Shown piece by piece: positions 1-6,693 of a stretch of DNA of 25,115 nt; position 1 is the stretch's first letter, and each line of letters begins with the position of its first letter. The position numbers and the translations under genes are program-made. The notes beneath the pieces are model-generated. The model was not told the origin of the DNA. It ran no database searches and saw only the letters and a program-made list of their open reading frames with translations. Source of the stretch: Candidatus Moranbacteria bacterium GW2011_GWE1_49_15 (lineage in GTDB: Bacteria; Patescibacteriota; Minisyncoccia; Moranbacterales; GWC2-37-73); the NCBI GenBank assembly GCA_001003855.1, contig LCPX01000005.1:12317-37431 (forward strand), given 5' to 3'.

Positions 1-316
1 AGTTCTTTAAACACAAAGGCTATCATGCCAGAGAACGGTAAGAAGAAAGTGCTTATAATAAAAGGTCAGAAATAAGTACGAACCAAACATGTACACAAAA
101 TACATGTTATCCAGAAATTTTCGAACATGCCTTCACCCGGGCTATAAAAATTCACGGTCAACATGTTGGTACATGACAAACACCTGGCGCTCCCGCCATA
201 TATTATATATTTTGGGCGCTTGTGAGCGCCGGGTTTCCCCTAAAAAATCCGGATCAGGTAATTGCACATAAAGAAATGTTTTTATATGCAGCTACCTGCG
301 ACGAATGACCAAAATG
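1..316. other. Non-coding, hairpin-rich region upstream of yraN
   Basis: I see no convincing gene here. Two frames enter from the left edge: one stops at 41 (12 residues, basic, ending HARER) and one stops at 75. Either could be the tail of an upstream gene, but both are too short to name. A 60-codon frame at 89-271 has no protein-like features. The rest is structured: five ACATG elements lie between 88 and 175, including the 10-bp palindrome CAACATGTTG at 159-168. A hairpin GGCGCT/AGCGCC lies at 215-230 and a long interrupted hairpin at 255-298, followed by an intrinsic terminator at 317-336. The arrangement suits a small RNA or a terminated leader. I could not match it to tmRNA, RNase P RNA, SRP RNA or tRNA. 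Confidence 0.5.
215..298 (+). ncRNA. Possible structured RNA or leader segment (two hairpins)
   Basis: The first hairpin is GGCGCT (215-220), loop TGTG, AGCGCC (225-230). The second pairs CAGGTA (255-260) with TACCTG (293-298), TGCA (263-266) with TGCA (287-290) and ATAAA (268-272) with TTTAT (281-285), giving about 15 pairs with a 2x2 internal loop and one mismatch. A rho-independent terminator follows 18 nt later. The pairing is directly visible; that it is a functional RNA is inference. No promoter could be fixed, so the 5' end is unknown. Confidence 0.3.
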
Positions 317-337
317 AGCCCTTATGAGGGCTTTTTG
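311..337 (+). terminator. Intrinsic terminator just before yraN
   Basis: The stem AGCCCT (317-322), tetraloop TATG and AGGGCT (327-332) run directly into a T tract (332-336), with an A tract at 311-314 in front. It lies inside the longest possible yraN reading frame (ATG at 305), which argues that yraN really begins downstream at 347. Confidence 0.75.
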
Positions 338-346
338 CATATAAAA

Positions 347-757
347 ATGAAATTATTCTATCCAGCGAAGACTAATAACCTAAACAAGACCGGCGTAGGA
401 GGCCTTGGCGAGGTTGTTGCGGCTGAATATTTACGGGAAAAAGGCTACCGTATTGTTGAAACGAATTTCAGAAACCGCATAGGAAGACAAATAGGCGAGA
501 TAGACATCGTCGCTTATAAAAAGGATTTTTTGGTTTTTATCGAAGTCAAAAGCAGGGTCTGGAACGAAAATTTTGAAATTCTTCCCGAAGAAAACATCAC
601 CCCCTCAAAAATCAGGAAGCTGCAAAAGACGATCCAGCTATACATCAAACTGCATAAGTTGTGGGAAAAAAAATGGAGACTCGACGCCGTAACGGTCATT
701 TTCGATAAAGATTTAAAAAAAACGAAAATAAGGCATTTGCCAGATATTTTCATATAG
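347..757 (+). CDS. yraN: YraN/UPF0102 family nuclease-fold protein
   Basis: From this start the product has 136 residues, the usual size for UPF0102, a small family with a restriction-endonuclease-like fold whose cellular role is not settled. The family pattern is visible in order: GEVVAAEYL near residue 21, GEIDIVA near 50, FIEVKSR near 64, then a basic helix with KIRKLQK and the closing WRLDAV near 115. The acidic residues and lysine in GEIDIVA and FIEVKSR correspond to the D-ExK nuclease core. An in-frame ATG at 305 is rejected because an intrinsic terminator lies between it and 347, and the extra 14 residues are not family-like. There is no Shine-Dalgarno; the leader is ATATAAAA. The gene is followed closely by the dksA-like promoter. 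Confidence 0.9.
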   Translation: MKLFYPAKTNNLNKTGVGGLGEVVAAEYLREKGYRIVETNFRNRIGRQIGEIDIVAYKKDFLVFIEVKSRVWNENFEILPEENITPSKIRKLQKTIQLYIKLHKLWEKKWRLDAVTVIFDKDLKKTKIRHLPDIFI

Positions 758-784
758 ACAACCTGCCCGCAACATTGCTATAAT
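755..784 (+). promoter_or_regulatory. Sigma70-type promoter for the dksA-like/lspA pair
   Basis: TAGACA (755-760), an 18-nt spacer and a perfect TATAAT (779-784) lie 31 nt before the ATG at 816. The -35 box overlaps the final codons of yraN. Sequence match only; no start-site data. Confidence 0.6.
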
Positions 785-815
785 TTAAAAAGGATAACTT
801 TCTAAAGCTAAACAT

Positions 816-1169
816 ATGTCTTTGGACAAAAATTTCATCGAGGAATCCCAAAAAAAACTTTTGGACGAAAAAAGAAGGATAGAGGAGGACCTGGAAAGGT
901 TTGCGAAACCTACAGATGCCCCGGGTGAATACGAAACTACTTTTGGCGATCAGGGCACGGACGAGGATGAAAACGCCTCGGAGGTGGAAGAATATACCGA
1001 CAACCTCGCTCTCGAGAACAGCCTTGAAAAACAACTGAAGGAAATACATGAGGCTTTAGCAAGAATAGACGATGGCACATACGGTTACTGCGAAAATTGC
1101 CAGAAGGAAATAGATACCGACCGTCTCAAGGCTTATCCGGCGGCCAAAACCTGTATTAACTGCAACTAG
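816..1169 (+). CDS. DksA/TraR-family C4 zinc-finger protein
   Basis: The product has 117 residues. An N-terminal helix rich in E, K and R (about 5-30) and a second helix (about 57-85) should pack as the DksA coiled coil. Between them is an acidic stretch with DQGTDEDENAS near 45, in the place of the DksA tip. The C-terminus carries four cysteines in the pattern C92-x2-C95-x17-C113-x2-C116, starting GYCENCQ, which is the family zinc finger. DksA-type proteins bind RNA polymerase through the secondary channel and adjust initiation, for example at ribosomal promoters; whether this one responds to ppGpp cannot be read from sequence. It has its own promoter and its stop codon abuts the lspA GTG, so the two are co-transcribed. 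Confidence 0.88.
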   Translation: MSLDKNFIEESQKKLLDEKRRIEEDLERFAKPTDAPGEYETTFGDQGTDEDENASEVEEYTDNLALENSLEKQLKEIHEALARIDDGTYGYCENCQKEIDTDRLKAYPAAKTCINCN

Positions 1170-1592
1170 GTGTTTCCTTATTTCAGCTTAGATAAAAGAA
1201 AAAGAGCGGCCGCATGCGGAGCTCTTTTTCTTTTTTTAATATTACTCGATCAAACAACGAAGCACTTTTTTGCTTTAAATAAAACTTTTTGTAATAAAAA
1301 TATCTCCTTGGGGATAACTATAAATACCCGCCTCTTTGTCTTATACTGGCTGCTTTCCATATCCTTTATTGTCTTAGTATTTTTCCTTAATCAAAAAAAA
1401 TCTTTATTTAAGCCAATTTTTCTTATTTTTATGCTTTCGGGTGCCGTATCTAACATGCTAGACCGCCTTATTTTTGGATGCGTTCGTGACTTCATACCTT
1501 TTATTTTCGATCTGTTTTATTTCAATGCGGCAGATACTTTTATCGCTGCCGGCTTTTTGTTTTTTCTCATATTTTTATTCAAAAGTGAATAA
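1170..1592 (+). CDS. lspA: Lipoprotein signal peptidase (signal peptidase II)
   Basis: This is a 140-residue integral membrane aspartyl protease that removes the signal peptide of diacylated prolipoproteins. Family marks in order are LLDQTTK near residue 25, the NISLGI element near 44 (in place of the usual N-x-G-x-A-F-G), N95-M-L-D98-R, and F-N119-A-A-D122. Asp98 and Asp122 should be the catalytic pair. About four hydrophobic segments are visible. It is somewhat shorter than the roughly 160 residues usual in other bacteria, with a tight loop after the first membrane helix. The GTG start directly follows the dksA-like TAG, so translation is probably coupled. No lipobox cysteine is obvious in the secreted proteins of this window, so its substrates lie elsewhere. 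Confidence 0.9.
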   Translation: MFPYFSLDKRKRAAACGALFLFLILLDQTTKHFFALNKTFCNKNISLGITINTRLFVLYWLLSISFIVLVFFLNQKKSLFKPIFLIFMLSGAVSNMLDRLIFGCVRDFIPFIFDLFYFNAADTFIAAGFLFFLIFLFKSE

Positions 1593-1757
1593 GATGTTCA
1601 TAACAGTGTGAACAGCCTTAATTAGTTGTGGACAAGGGTGCTTATAAGTGTGTGTATATATCCCCAACCAATGTGCACATCTTTCAAAACATACCATTCT
1701 GTTTTTTTCGAATACTTATACCCACCCTTTTATACACCCTGACTTTGACTTACTAAC

Positions 1758-1787
1758 AGCCTTTTTATGCCAGGAAGGCTTTATTTT
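1758..1787 (+). terminator. Probable terminator after lspA
   Basis: AGCCTT (1758-1763) and AAGGCT (1775-1780) pair across an 11-nt loop and are followed by TTATTTT. The T tract is interrupted by one A, so strength is uncertain. It would end the dksA-like/lspA transcript about 165 nt after the lspA stop. Confidence 0.5.
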
Positions 1788-1843
1788 AAATCCATATCGT
1801 ACTTATCAACATTTTTCCATCCCTTAATAATCATAACAATATT

Positions 1844-1859
1844 TATATATATATATATT
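1844..1859. repeat. TA dinucleotide run
   Basis: Seven to eight consecutive TA units form the core of an AT-rich block (about 1830-1875). It could help strand opening or be ordinary promoter-proximal AT richness. Confidence 0.7.
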
Positions 1860-1903
1860 ATATTAAATACATTAAAGAGATATTGGGTAAGAAAGACATT
1901 GAT

Positions 1904-1932
1904 TTGTATACAAAGAAAAATTGTTGTATTAT
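1904..1932 (+). promoter_or_regulatory. Possible promoter of the envelope block
   Basis: TTGTAT (1904-1909), a 17-nt spacer and TATTAT (1927-1932) precede the first gene of the plus-strand envelope block by about 38 nt. The -10 matches 5 of 6 and the -35 only 3 of 6. The region is so AT-rich that chance matches are likely. Confidence 0.35.
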
Positions 1933-1969
1933 ATATGTATCAAAAACAAAATAGTCCATGGGTAGGCTT

Positions 1970-2617
1970 ATGGAAAATAAAAATATAGATCTCAAGGAAT
2001 TTTTTTTAGACTCCCTTTTTGTTTTAGGCATAGTCGCCATATATGTTCTTTTTCCGACCAATGATTTCTTCCAACAAATCATAACCCTGGTAGTCTTTTT
2101 TATAGGGATGCCTATTTTATATTGTAAATTCATCACGGGAAGGAAATTATATTCTTTCGGAATTTCAAAGGGGGATGTAAGAAATGGATTATTTTGGTCG
2201 TTGGGATTATTTTCGGTAGCCTTGCTCGCTTTATATGTGGTTTTTAATTATTCGTCTTTTTTGTCCAATTATGGATTGCCTAGGGACATAATAGATAATT
2301 TTACGTATTTTGTTTTGTATGAGTCGTTCTTTATATTGCCTTTATCTTTCATATATACGTTTTTCTTCATAGGATTCGTATATTTCGGTCATGAAAGGGT
2401 TATTTCCGGATATTGGGCGATAGTTTTACAATGGATCATCTTTATTGGGATTGTTTTATTGAGCGGATCATCTTTCTGGGTTTCCTTGCCATATCTCCTG
2501 TTTGCTCCTTTTGCCGGGCTGATAGCATATAAAAGCAGATCAATCTGGTATTCCGCCTTAACCCAATTCATATTCGTTTTTGTTGTGGATATTTTTTTTA
2601 TAAAATTCACTTTTTAA
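1970..2617 (+). CDS. Polytopic membrane protein, CPBP-like without the usual catalytic residues
   Basis: This is a hydrophobic protein of 215 residues from this start (219 from ATG 1958). The 1970 start is preferred because GGTAGG lies just before it. Six or seven membrane segments are visible. The order of features resembles the CPBP (CAAX protease and bacteriocin-processing) superfamily: a YSFGISKGDVRNG element before the third helix, a Glu in LYESFFILP, and a C-terminal FAGLIAYKSRSIWYSALTQ that parallels the family's G-x-x-x-x-x-T/S-x-S-I-W-x-x-I-x-x-H stretch. Only one Glu is present instead of EE-x-x-x-R, and the expected His is Gln, so I infer a non-catalytic relative. It could equally be an unrelated membrane protein. 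It sits 18 nt before the next gene and is probably co-transcribed with it. Confidence 0.5.
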   Translation: MENKNIDLKEFFLDSLFVLGIVAIYVLFPTNDFFQQIITLVVFFIGMPILYCKFITGRKLYSFGISKGDVRNGLFWSLGLFSVALLALYVVFNYSSFLSNYGLPRDIIDNFTYFVLYESFFILPLSFIYTFFFIGFVYFGHERVISGYWAIVLQWIIFIGIVLLSGSSFWVSLPYLLFAPFAGLIAYKSRSIWYSALTQFIFVFVVDIFFIKFTF

Positions 2618-2635
2618 AATATAAATTCTGGAATT

Positions 2636-5383
2636 ATGCGAAAAAAAGCTAGAAACAGTAGAATAATTCTACTGTTAGCCCTTATTTTTTTAGTGGCTGG
2701 TTTTATCGTTAGGGATTTTCAATCGCCAAAGGCATTGGGTGCGGACGTAGTGCCTTCTTTGTTGACCCCGGAAGATTACGGGGCCGAGGCTAACGCCGCC
2801 CAGTCCAAAGTGAGAACCCCGGAAATGAGCGTGGTTTTTGATAAATTATCCATGCGATCCGGGGATGCCGTGTCGGCCAATGCTATAGCCACGGGATTTT
2901 CAGTAAAAGAAAGCGAGCTGTATTATACTTGGTATTTGAAGAGGCTTAACGGTAAGGATTTGGATAGCGATGGCGATTATGATGAGAATGATTGGAAGAT
3001 TGAAGCCATGCGTTATGTTGCCAAGGGCAGTTTTGAAAGACAGGACGCGGATTATTCGAGATCGACCGATAGCGACGGTGTGAAGGCTGTCCCTCATTGG
3101 GATAAGGATGGTGACAATAGGGCGAGTGGGGACGATCAGGATAAATATTGTTACATACAGGACTATTCTACGGGAAGAATCTATGAACTTACCAAGGTGG
3201 ATTCCGTTTTCAAAAAAAGCGACAGTTCGACTTGCACGCCGAAATGCGTAGCGACGAAAGAGAATATTCTTTGTCCTAACGTTGAGGATCCGGATAACCT
3301 GGGAATTTTTAACGATGTCACGACCAATGCGTGCGTGAGCTCTGGCGAAGAGGCGGAATGCGTGAGTGAAGGCAAGGAAAACATTGAAAATTTCAGGGCT
3401 TCCATTGACTGCCCTACGGGCACGACGGCCGTTTGCGGCGGAAACGTTTTTTCCAACGGCACTTCGGATGGACAGATATGCTCGAGTTTGGGAGGAGGAG
3501 CCTATGGGGACAATTCATGTCCGACCTCTTCCGGGGAAACCATAAACAGTTGCACCTTCAAGAAAAGAAGCGATGGCAACTATTGCAAACATCTGTTCGC
3601 CCAACCTAAGGGAATCGGAGAAGAAACGGGAGATGAAAGCTTCGGGCTCAAGGAGGAGGAATTTTGGGGAACCGACCCGAATAACAACTCGACGGCGAAC
3701 AATGGAAAAAAAGACGAAGAGAACGTGATGGGATTGGGAGCTTCTGTTTTTAAGTGGACTTACCAGGCAGGGGACGAAGTGGGGGTAGTGGCGGAAGGCT
3801 TGTCGGCAATTCCCACCAAGCATGACAACAGCGGATACATGAGGATGTGGGCTTTTTCGAAAAACAAATGTTCCGAAGTGGACGAGGCGACGAAGAGGTT
3901 TTACATAGAAAGCGTGTTCAGTTCGCAGGTAGGGATATTGACGGTAGACGATATCGATTTGGATGATTGTCTGGAAGAGAACCTTATCGACCCATCCGGT
4001 GGGAACGGGGCCGTGCTGAATGTCGGGGTCGCCTATGATCCGCAAAATCCCATCAATGATCCTGAAAGCACCGCCACCTTTAGCAGGGGGGACACGGTCA
4101 GGGCCAATGCCACGGTAGAGGGAGCCGTCAGTAATTCGGATTACCTTTTTTCCTGGACCATTGAAGCCAGCGGTGACAATACGGCAGCTCCTGCCAATGA
4201 TTACTGGAAGGACGTGACGAACTATTTTAACGAGCATAGTTATCTCGAGGGCATAGGCCTTTCCAGGATAGATTTCAAATTGAATCTGTCCAACGGAGAT
4301 TTGAGGGAAATTTTCGGAACTGACGACGCCGAATCCTATTACATCAGAGCGAAAGTAAGGGTTGACGAGGGTTCCGATAGCAGCGCTACCGCCAGGGTGG
4401 GCAGGAGCTCCGTGATAATAAGATTTTCAAATTTAGGCAGCGAGATCGTCCCCTATAAAGTTTCCGTCGACGGGGTAGGCAAGCTCCAGCTTTCGAATTC
4501 CATCTGCAACGGTTCGGAAGCTAACAGGGAGGTTTGTTATGTGATCAAAGATGAAATTATCGGCATAACCATTCCGGATGAGGAAGGGGATCTGACTGAC
4601 TTCAGGTGGAAGCTCAACGGGGTGGATTTGATGTGCAATACGAACATTTCTTCGGCTTGCAGCGGCAGCGGATTCACGGACACCGCGTTTTTCCCGGTGA
4701 CCGGAGCGGTCGGGGATATCATCGAGGTAACCGCCCAGGTAAGGGAGGTTGACACCGGTACAACCAAGGAAATCAAGAGGGTGTTCGAAGTCATAGAGCC
4801 TTACGTGGTCATAAAAACCAAGAACGCGACGACGGCCTGGAATAAGAAGTTGGGATTTTTTAAGAACCTCGACGGGTCCGTAACTGAAGACGTCAGCGCT
4901 AAGATTTTCCAGACATCCCAAGGATCCCAAACCGCCTTCGTCGCCCAGTTTTATCCCGACTTCATAGTGGCTAACACCAGTATAAACTGGTCCGTCAACG
5001 GAGTTCCTCAGGGTGAATCCCAAGGAGGGGACACCGTCGACATTTCGGTCGACCAGCCGGGCGGAAGCATATATAACCTGGACGTGAACGCCAGCTATAT
5101 GCAGTCCAACGAAATCAGAAAGGCCCTGGCGGATTTTTGGGGATTGTCGCCTAGCGCATCCGGGGAAAAGGAAATGAGCTTTTCCGCCCAAATCGAGGTT
5201 TTGGAAAACGAATATGTGGCTATTTCGCCATTCAAAAATCCGAAATTGTTCATGGCTAATCTCTTTTCCAATCTTCCGGAGAAAGCCATGTTTTTGGTGA
5301 AACTGTCGATCACTGTTATAATGCTATTGTTGGTGATCGGGATAATTTTCTCCGTAATGCCAGACCTCAAAAAGGAAGATTAA
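2636..5383 (+). CDS. Large secreted Ig-like repeat protein with N-terminal signal and C-terminal membrane anchor
   Basis: This 915-residue protein belongs to no family I can name. Residues 1-25 are a basic start plus hydrophobic stretch, with a possible signal peptidase site near KALGA-D (about 36). Residues 881-909 form a single membrane helix followed by the cytosolic tail LKKED, so the bulk should be extracytoplasmic. Ig/PKD-like modules recur, each with an aromatic-W-x-x-x-G core: YYTWYLKRLNG near 96, YLFSWTIEASG near 503, DFRWKLNG near 655 and SINWSVNG near 782. Two aspartate-rich loops (108-120 and 156-167) look like calcium-binding DxDxDG motifs. Residues about 200-320 are Cys-, Gly- and Ser-rich, and the chain has about 17 cysteines, suggesting disulfides outside the membrane. 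It is followed after 15 nt by the pilin-peptidase gene, which implies a shared surface role. Confidence 0.8.
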   Translation: MRKKARNSRIILLLALIFLVAGFIVRDFQSPKALGADVVPSLLTPEDYGAEANAAQSKVRTPEMSVVFDKLSMRSGDAVSANAIATGFSVKESELYYTWYLKRLNGKDLDSDGDYDENDWKIEAMRYVAKGSFERQDADYSRSTDSDGVKAVPHWDKDGDNRASGDDQDKYCYIQDYSTGRIYELTKVDSVFKKSDSSTCTPKCVATKENILCPNVEDPDNLGIFNDVTTNACVSSGEEAECVSEGKENIENFRASIDCPTGTTAVCGGNVFSNGTSDGQICSSLGGGAYGDNSCPTSSGETINSCTFKKRSDGNYCKHLFAQPKGIGEETGDESFGLKEEEFWGTDPNNNSTANNGKKDEENVMGLGASVFKWTYQAGDEVGVVAEGLSAIPTKHDNSGYMRMWAFSKNKCSEVDEATKRFYIESVFSSQVGILTVDDIDLDDCLEENLIDPSGGNGAVLNVGVAYDPQNPINDPESTATFSRGDTVRANATVEGAVSNSDYLFSWTIEASGDNTAAPANDYWKDVTNYFNEHSYLEGIGLSRIDFKLNLSNGDLREIFGTDDAESYYIRAKVRVDEGSDSSATARVGRSSVIIRFSNLGSEIVPYKVSVDGVGKLQLSNSICNGSEANREVCYVIKDEIIGITIPDEEGDLTDFRWKLNGVDLMCNTNISSACSGSGFTDTAFFPVTGAVGDIIEVTAQVREVDTGTTKEIKRVFEVIEPYVVIKTKNATTAWNKKLGFFKNLDGSVTEDVSAKIFQTSQGSQTAFVAQFYPDFIVANTSINWSVNGVPQGESQGGDTVDISVDQPGGSIYNLDVNASYMQSNEIRKALADFWGLSPSASGEKEMSFSAQIEVLENEYVAISPFKNPKLFMANLFSNLPEKAMFLVKLSITVIMLLLVIGIIFSVMPDLKKED

Positions 5384-5398
5384 AATAAAACGCTCGAA

Positions 5399-6682
5399 GT
5401 GGACAAAAATAGAAACAAAAAACTATCAACGAGTATATTTTTCGTAGGCGCATTTTTGTTCCTGGCATTTTTCAAAGTGTCTCTCGGTGCTGATTCTCCC
5501 GGAATGACAAATGAAGAATTTCAGGCCCTTGCGTCGTCAAACGACTTTCAGAGCGCTTTGGATTTATGCGGACAATATGACCCAAATGACCCTGGGCGTC
5601 CACAAGGATGCAGTACTTTGACTATAGATGGATCCATACAAAGAGTGGATTCTACGGGGTCTCCGGACGGGAATATTTTGACTCCTGGCATTGTCGCTCC
5701 TCCCTCCAGCGGGACGATGTTCAACTATACCCTTTTGGAGTCGATACCGTTCGTCGGGTCGGCAGGGGGATCGGTCACGCTGGACGGACTCGTGGTGGGA
5801 ATGTACAAGTTCGGAGTCGGAACGGTGGGGATCGCCGCCCTTTTCATGTTGACCGTGGGAGGTTTCATGTATATAACCAGCGCCGGAAACACCTCTTCGG
5901 CAGGGAAAGCCAAGGAGGTCATAACGGATGCGCTATTGGGACTTTTCATAGCTCTGACGGCCTGGGGGCTTCTCTATATCATAAATCCCGACCTGGTCGG
6001 TCCGGGAGCTGCCAACCCGAGTCTTTTTTCCGCCCAGATTTCGCAAAACGTCGCGGAGAACATACCTTCGCCGGCGCAGGTGGCCCTGATGGAGCAGAAT
6101 CTGAAGGATCTCGGCTTGCCGGATCTCGCCAGGGAAGTGCAGTCGAAACTTGGCGGAAAACTTGTATCTAGCGGGGATTGCAAAGACGTGAATGGGAGGA
6201 CCGTTTCCCCGGCTTCCAATATCCAGGAAATTGTGGATGGAAAAAATATGACAGCCTGCAATTCCACTTGTTCTAGCGCCGGAACCCCCTGTAGAGGAGT
6301 GGTCCAACCAAAAAAAGAAATGCTTCAGGCTCTGGTCGGACTTTCCGGGCAGATTACCGCCGTAGTCAGCATAGCCGGAGGTCCCCACGGGAAAAAGAGC
6401 GGAACCAGCGACCATTATGGGAACGGAGGTCTCAATGGGGTGGACCTGGTATTTCCCAAAGGCGCTCCCACGAGCCAGCAACCGAGAGGATCGACTACGG
6501 ATTGGCAAAAATATGTGAACTCGCTCACTAGCACTTATGGGGCCAGAACGGACAGGACCGCTTGCGACGGAGCCGGATTGTGGGCTAGGATAAACGGATC
6601 TTTGAACTGCGAGAACCCGATGGCGGCCAGTCTGGACGGAACAAAAAGCGCTCCGGTCGACCATATCCATGCCTCTTTTTAA
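5399..6682 (+). CDS. VirB2/TrbC-like pilin domain fused to an M15/LAS-type metallopeptidase-like domain
   Basis: This protein has 427 residues from a GTG start 15 nt after the preceding gene. It begins with a signal-peptide-like segment (10-30, ending SLGAD). Residues about 125-200 contain two membrane helices joined by a short polar loop: GVGTVGIAALFMLTVGGFMY, then SAGNTSSAGKAKEVI, then a second helix ending YIINPDL. That is the layout of the type IV secretion pilin family common in CPR genomes. After a linker, the C-terminal part (about 300-427) has S-x-H339 in SDHYGNGGLNGVD349 and a terminal DH422-I-H424-ASF. These are the expected zinc-ligand positions of M15/LAS peptidoglycan peptidases, with a three-residue insertion between His and Asp. 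Cys261, 287, 291 and 298 may form disulfides. Pilin assignment is fairly firm; peptidase activity is inference. Confidence 0.75.
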   Translation: MDKNRNKKLSTSIFFVGAFLFLAFFKVSLGADSPGMTNEEFQALASSNDFQSALDLCGQYDPNDPGRPQGCSTLTIDGSIQRVDSTGSPDGNILTPGIVAPPSSGTMFNYTLLESIPFVGSAGGSVTLDGLVVGMYKFGVGTVGIAALFMLTVGGFMYITSAGNTSSAGKAKEVITDALLGLFIALTAWGLLYIINPDLVGPGAANPSLFSAQISQNVAENIPSPAQVALMEQNLKDLGLPDLAREVQSKLGGKLVSSGDCKDVNGRTVSPASNIQEIVDGKNMTACNSTCSSAGTPCRGVVQPKKEMLQALVGLSGQITAVVSIAGGPHGKKSGTSDHYGNGGLNGVDLVFPKGAPTSQQPRGSTTDWQKYVNSLTSTYGARTDRTACDGAGLWARINGSLNCENPMAASLDGTKSAPVDHIHASF

Positions 6683-6693
6683 AACAACCATCC

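Larger units (their letters stand above)
1593..1957. other. 365-nt non-coding region with DnaA-box-like elements
   Basis: No gene is supported. Five 9-mers differ by one base from the DnaA box TTATNCACA or its complement: TGTGGACAA (1627-1635), TGTGTATAT (1651-1659), TTATACCCA (1716-1724), TTATACACC (1730-1738) and TTATCAACA (1803-1811). A two-mismatch element, TGTGAACAG, is at 1607-1615. There is also a terminator-like hairpin at 1758-1786, a TA dinucleotide run at 1844-1858 in an AT-rich block, and a possible promoter at 1904-1932. A 73-codon frame beginning at 1767 is not protein-like. Confidence 0.6.

Noticed and set aside
105..135. GTTCGAAA on the minus strand, like a tRNA T-loop
   Set aside because: Flanking bases do not form a T-stem, and no anticodon or acceptor stems can be built around it.
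89..271. 60-codon frame in the left-hand non-coding region
   Set aside because: Mixed composition without hydrophobic core or motif; it runs through the hairpins that better explain the stretch.
245..316. Resemblance to SRP RNA, tmRNA or RNase P RNA
   Set aside because: The SRP GGAA-loop core, a tmRNA tag frame with a tRNA-like 3' end, and the RNase P conserved regions are all absent.
1767..1988. 73-codon frame in the lspA to CPBP-like intergenic region
   Set aside because: It overlaps the terminator-like hairpin, the TA run and the start of the next gene, and its product is an AT-driven Ile/Tyr-rich string.
3515..5191. Long antisense frames (240 and 252 codons) opposite the Ig-repeat gene
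   Set aside because: They mirror the codon bias of the sense gene, have no recognisable domain or signal, and lie fully within a well-supported 915-codon gene.
5608..6691. 187-codon same-strand frame and 252-codon antisense frame within the pilin-peptidase gene
   Set aside because: Their compositions (Arg/Gly/Ser/His-rich) are typical of shifted reading of a GC-richer gene; the pilin helices and the HxH ending are in the chosen frame.
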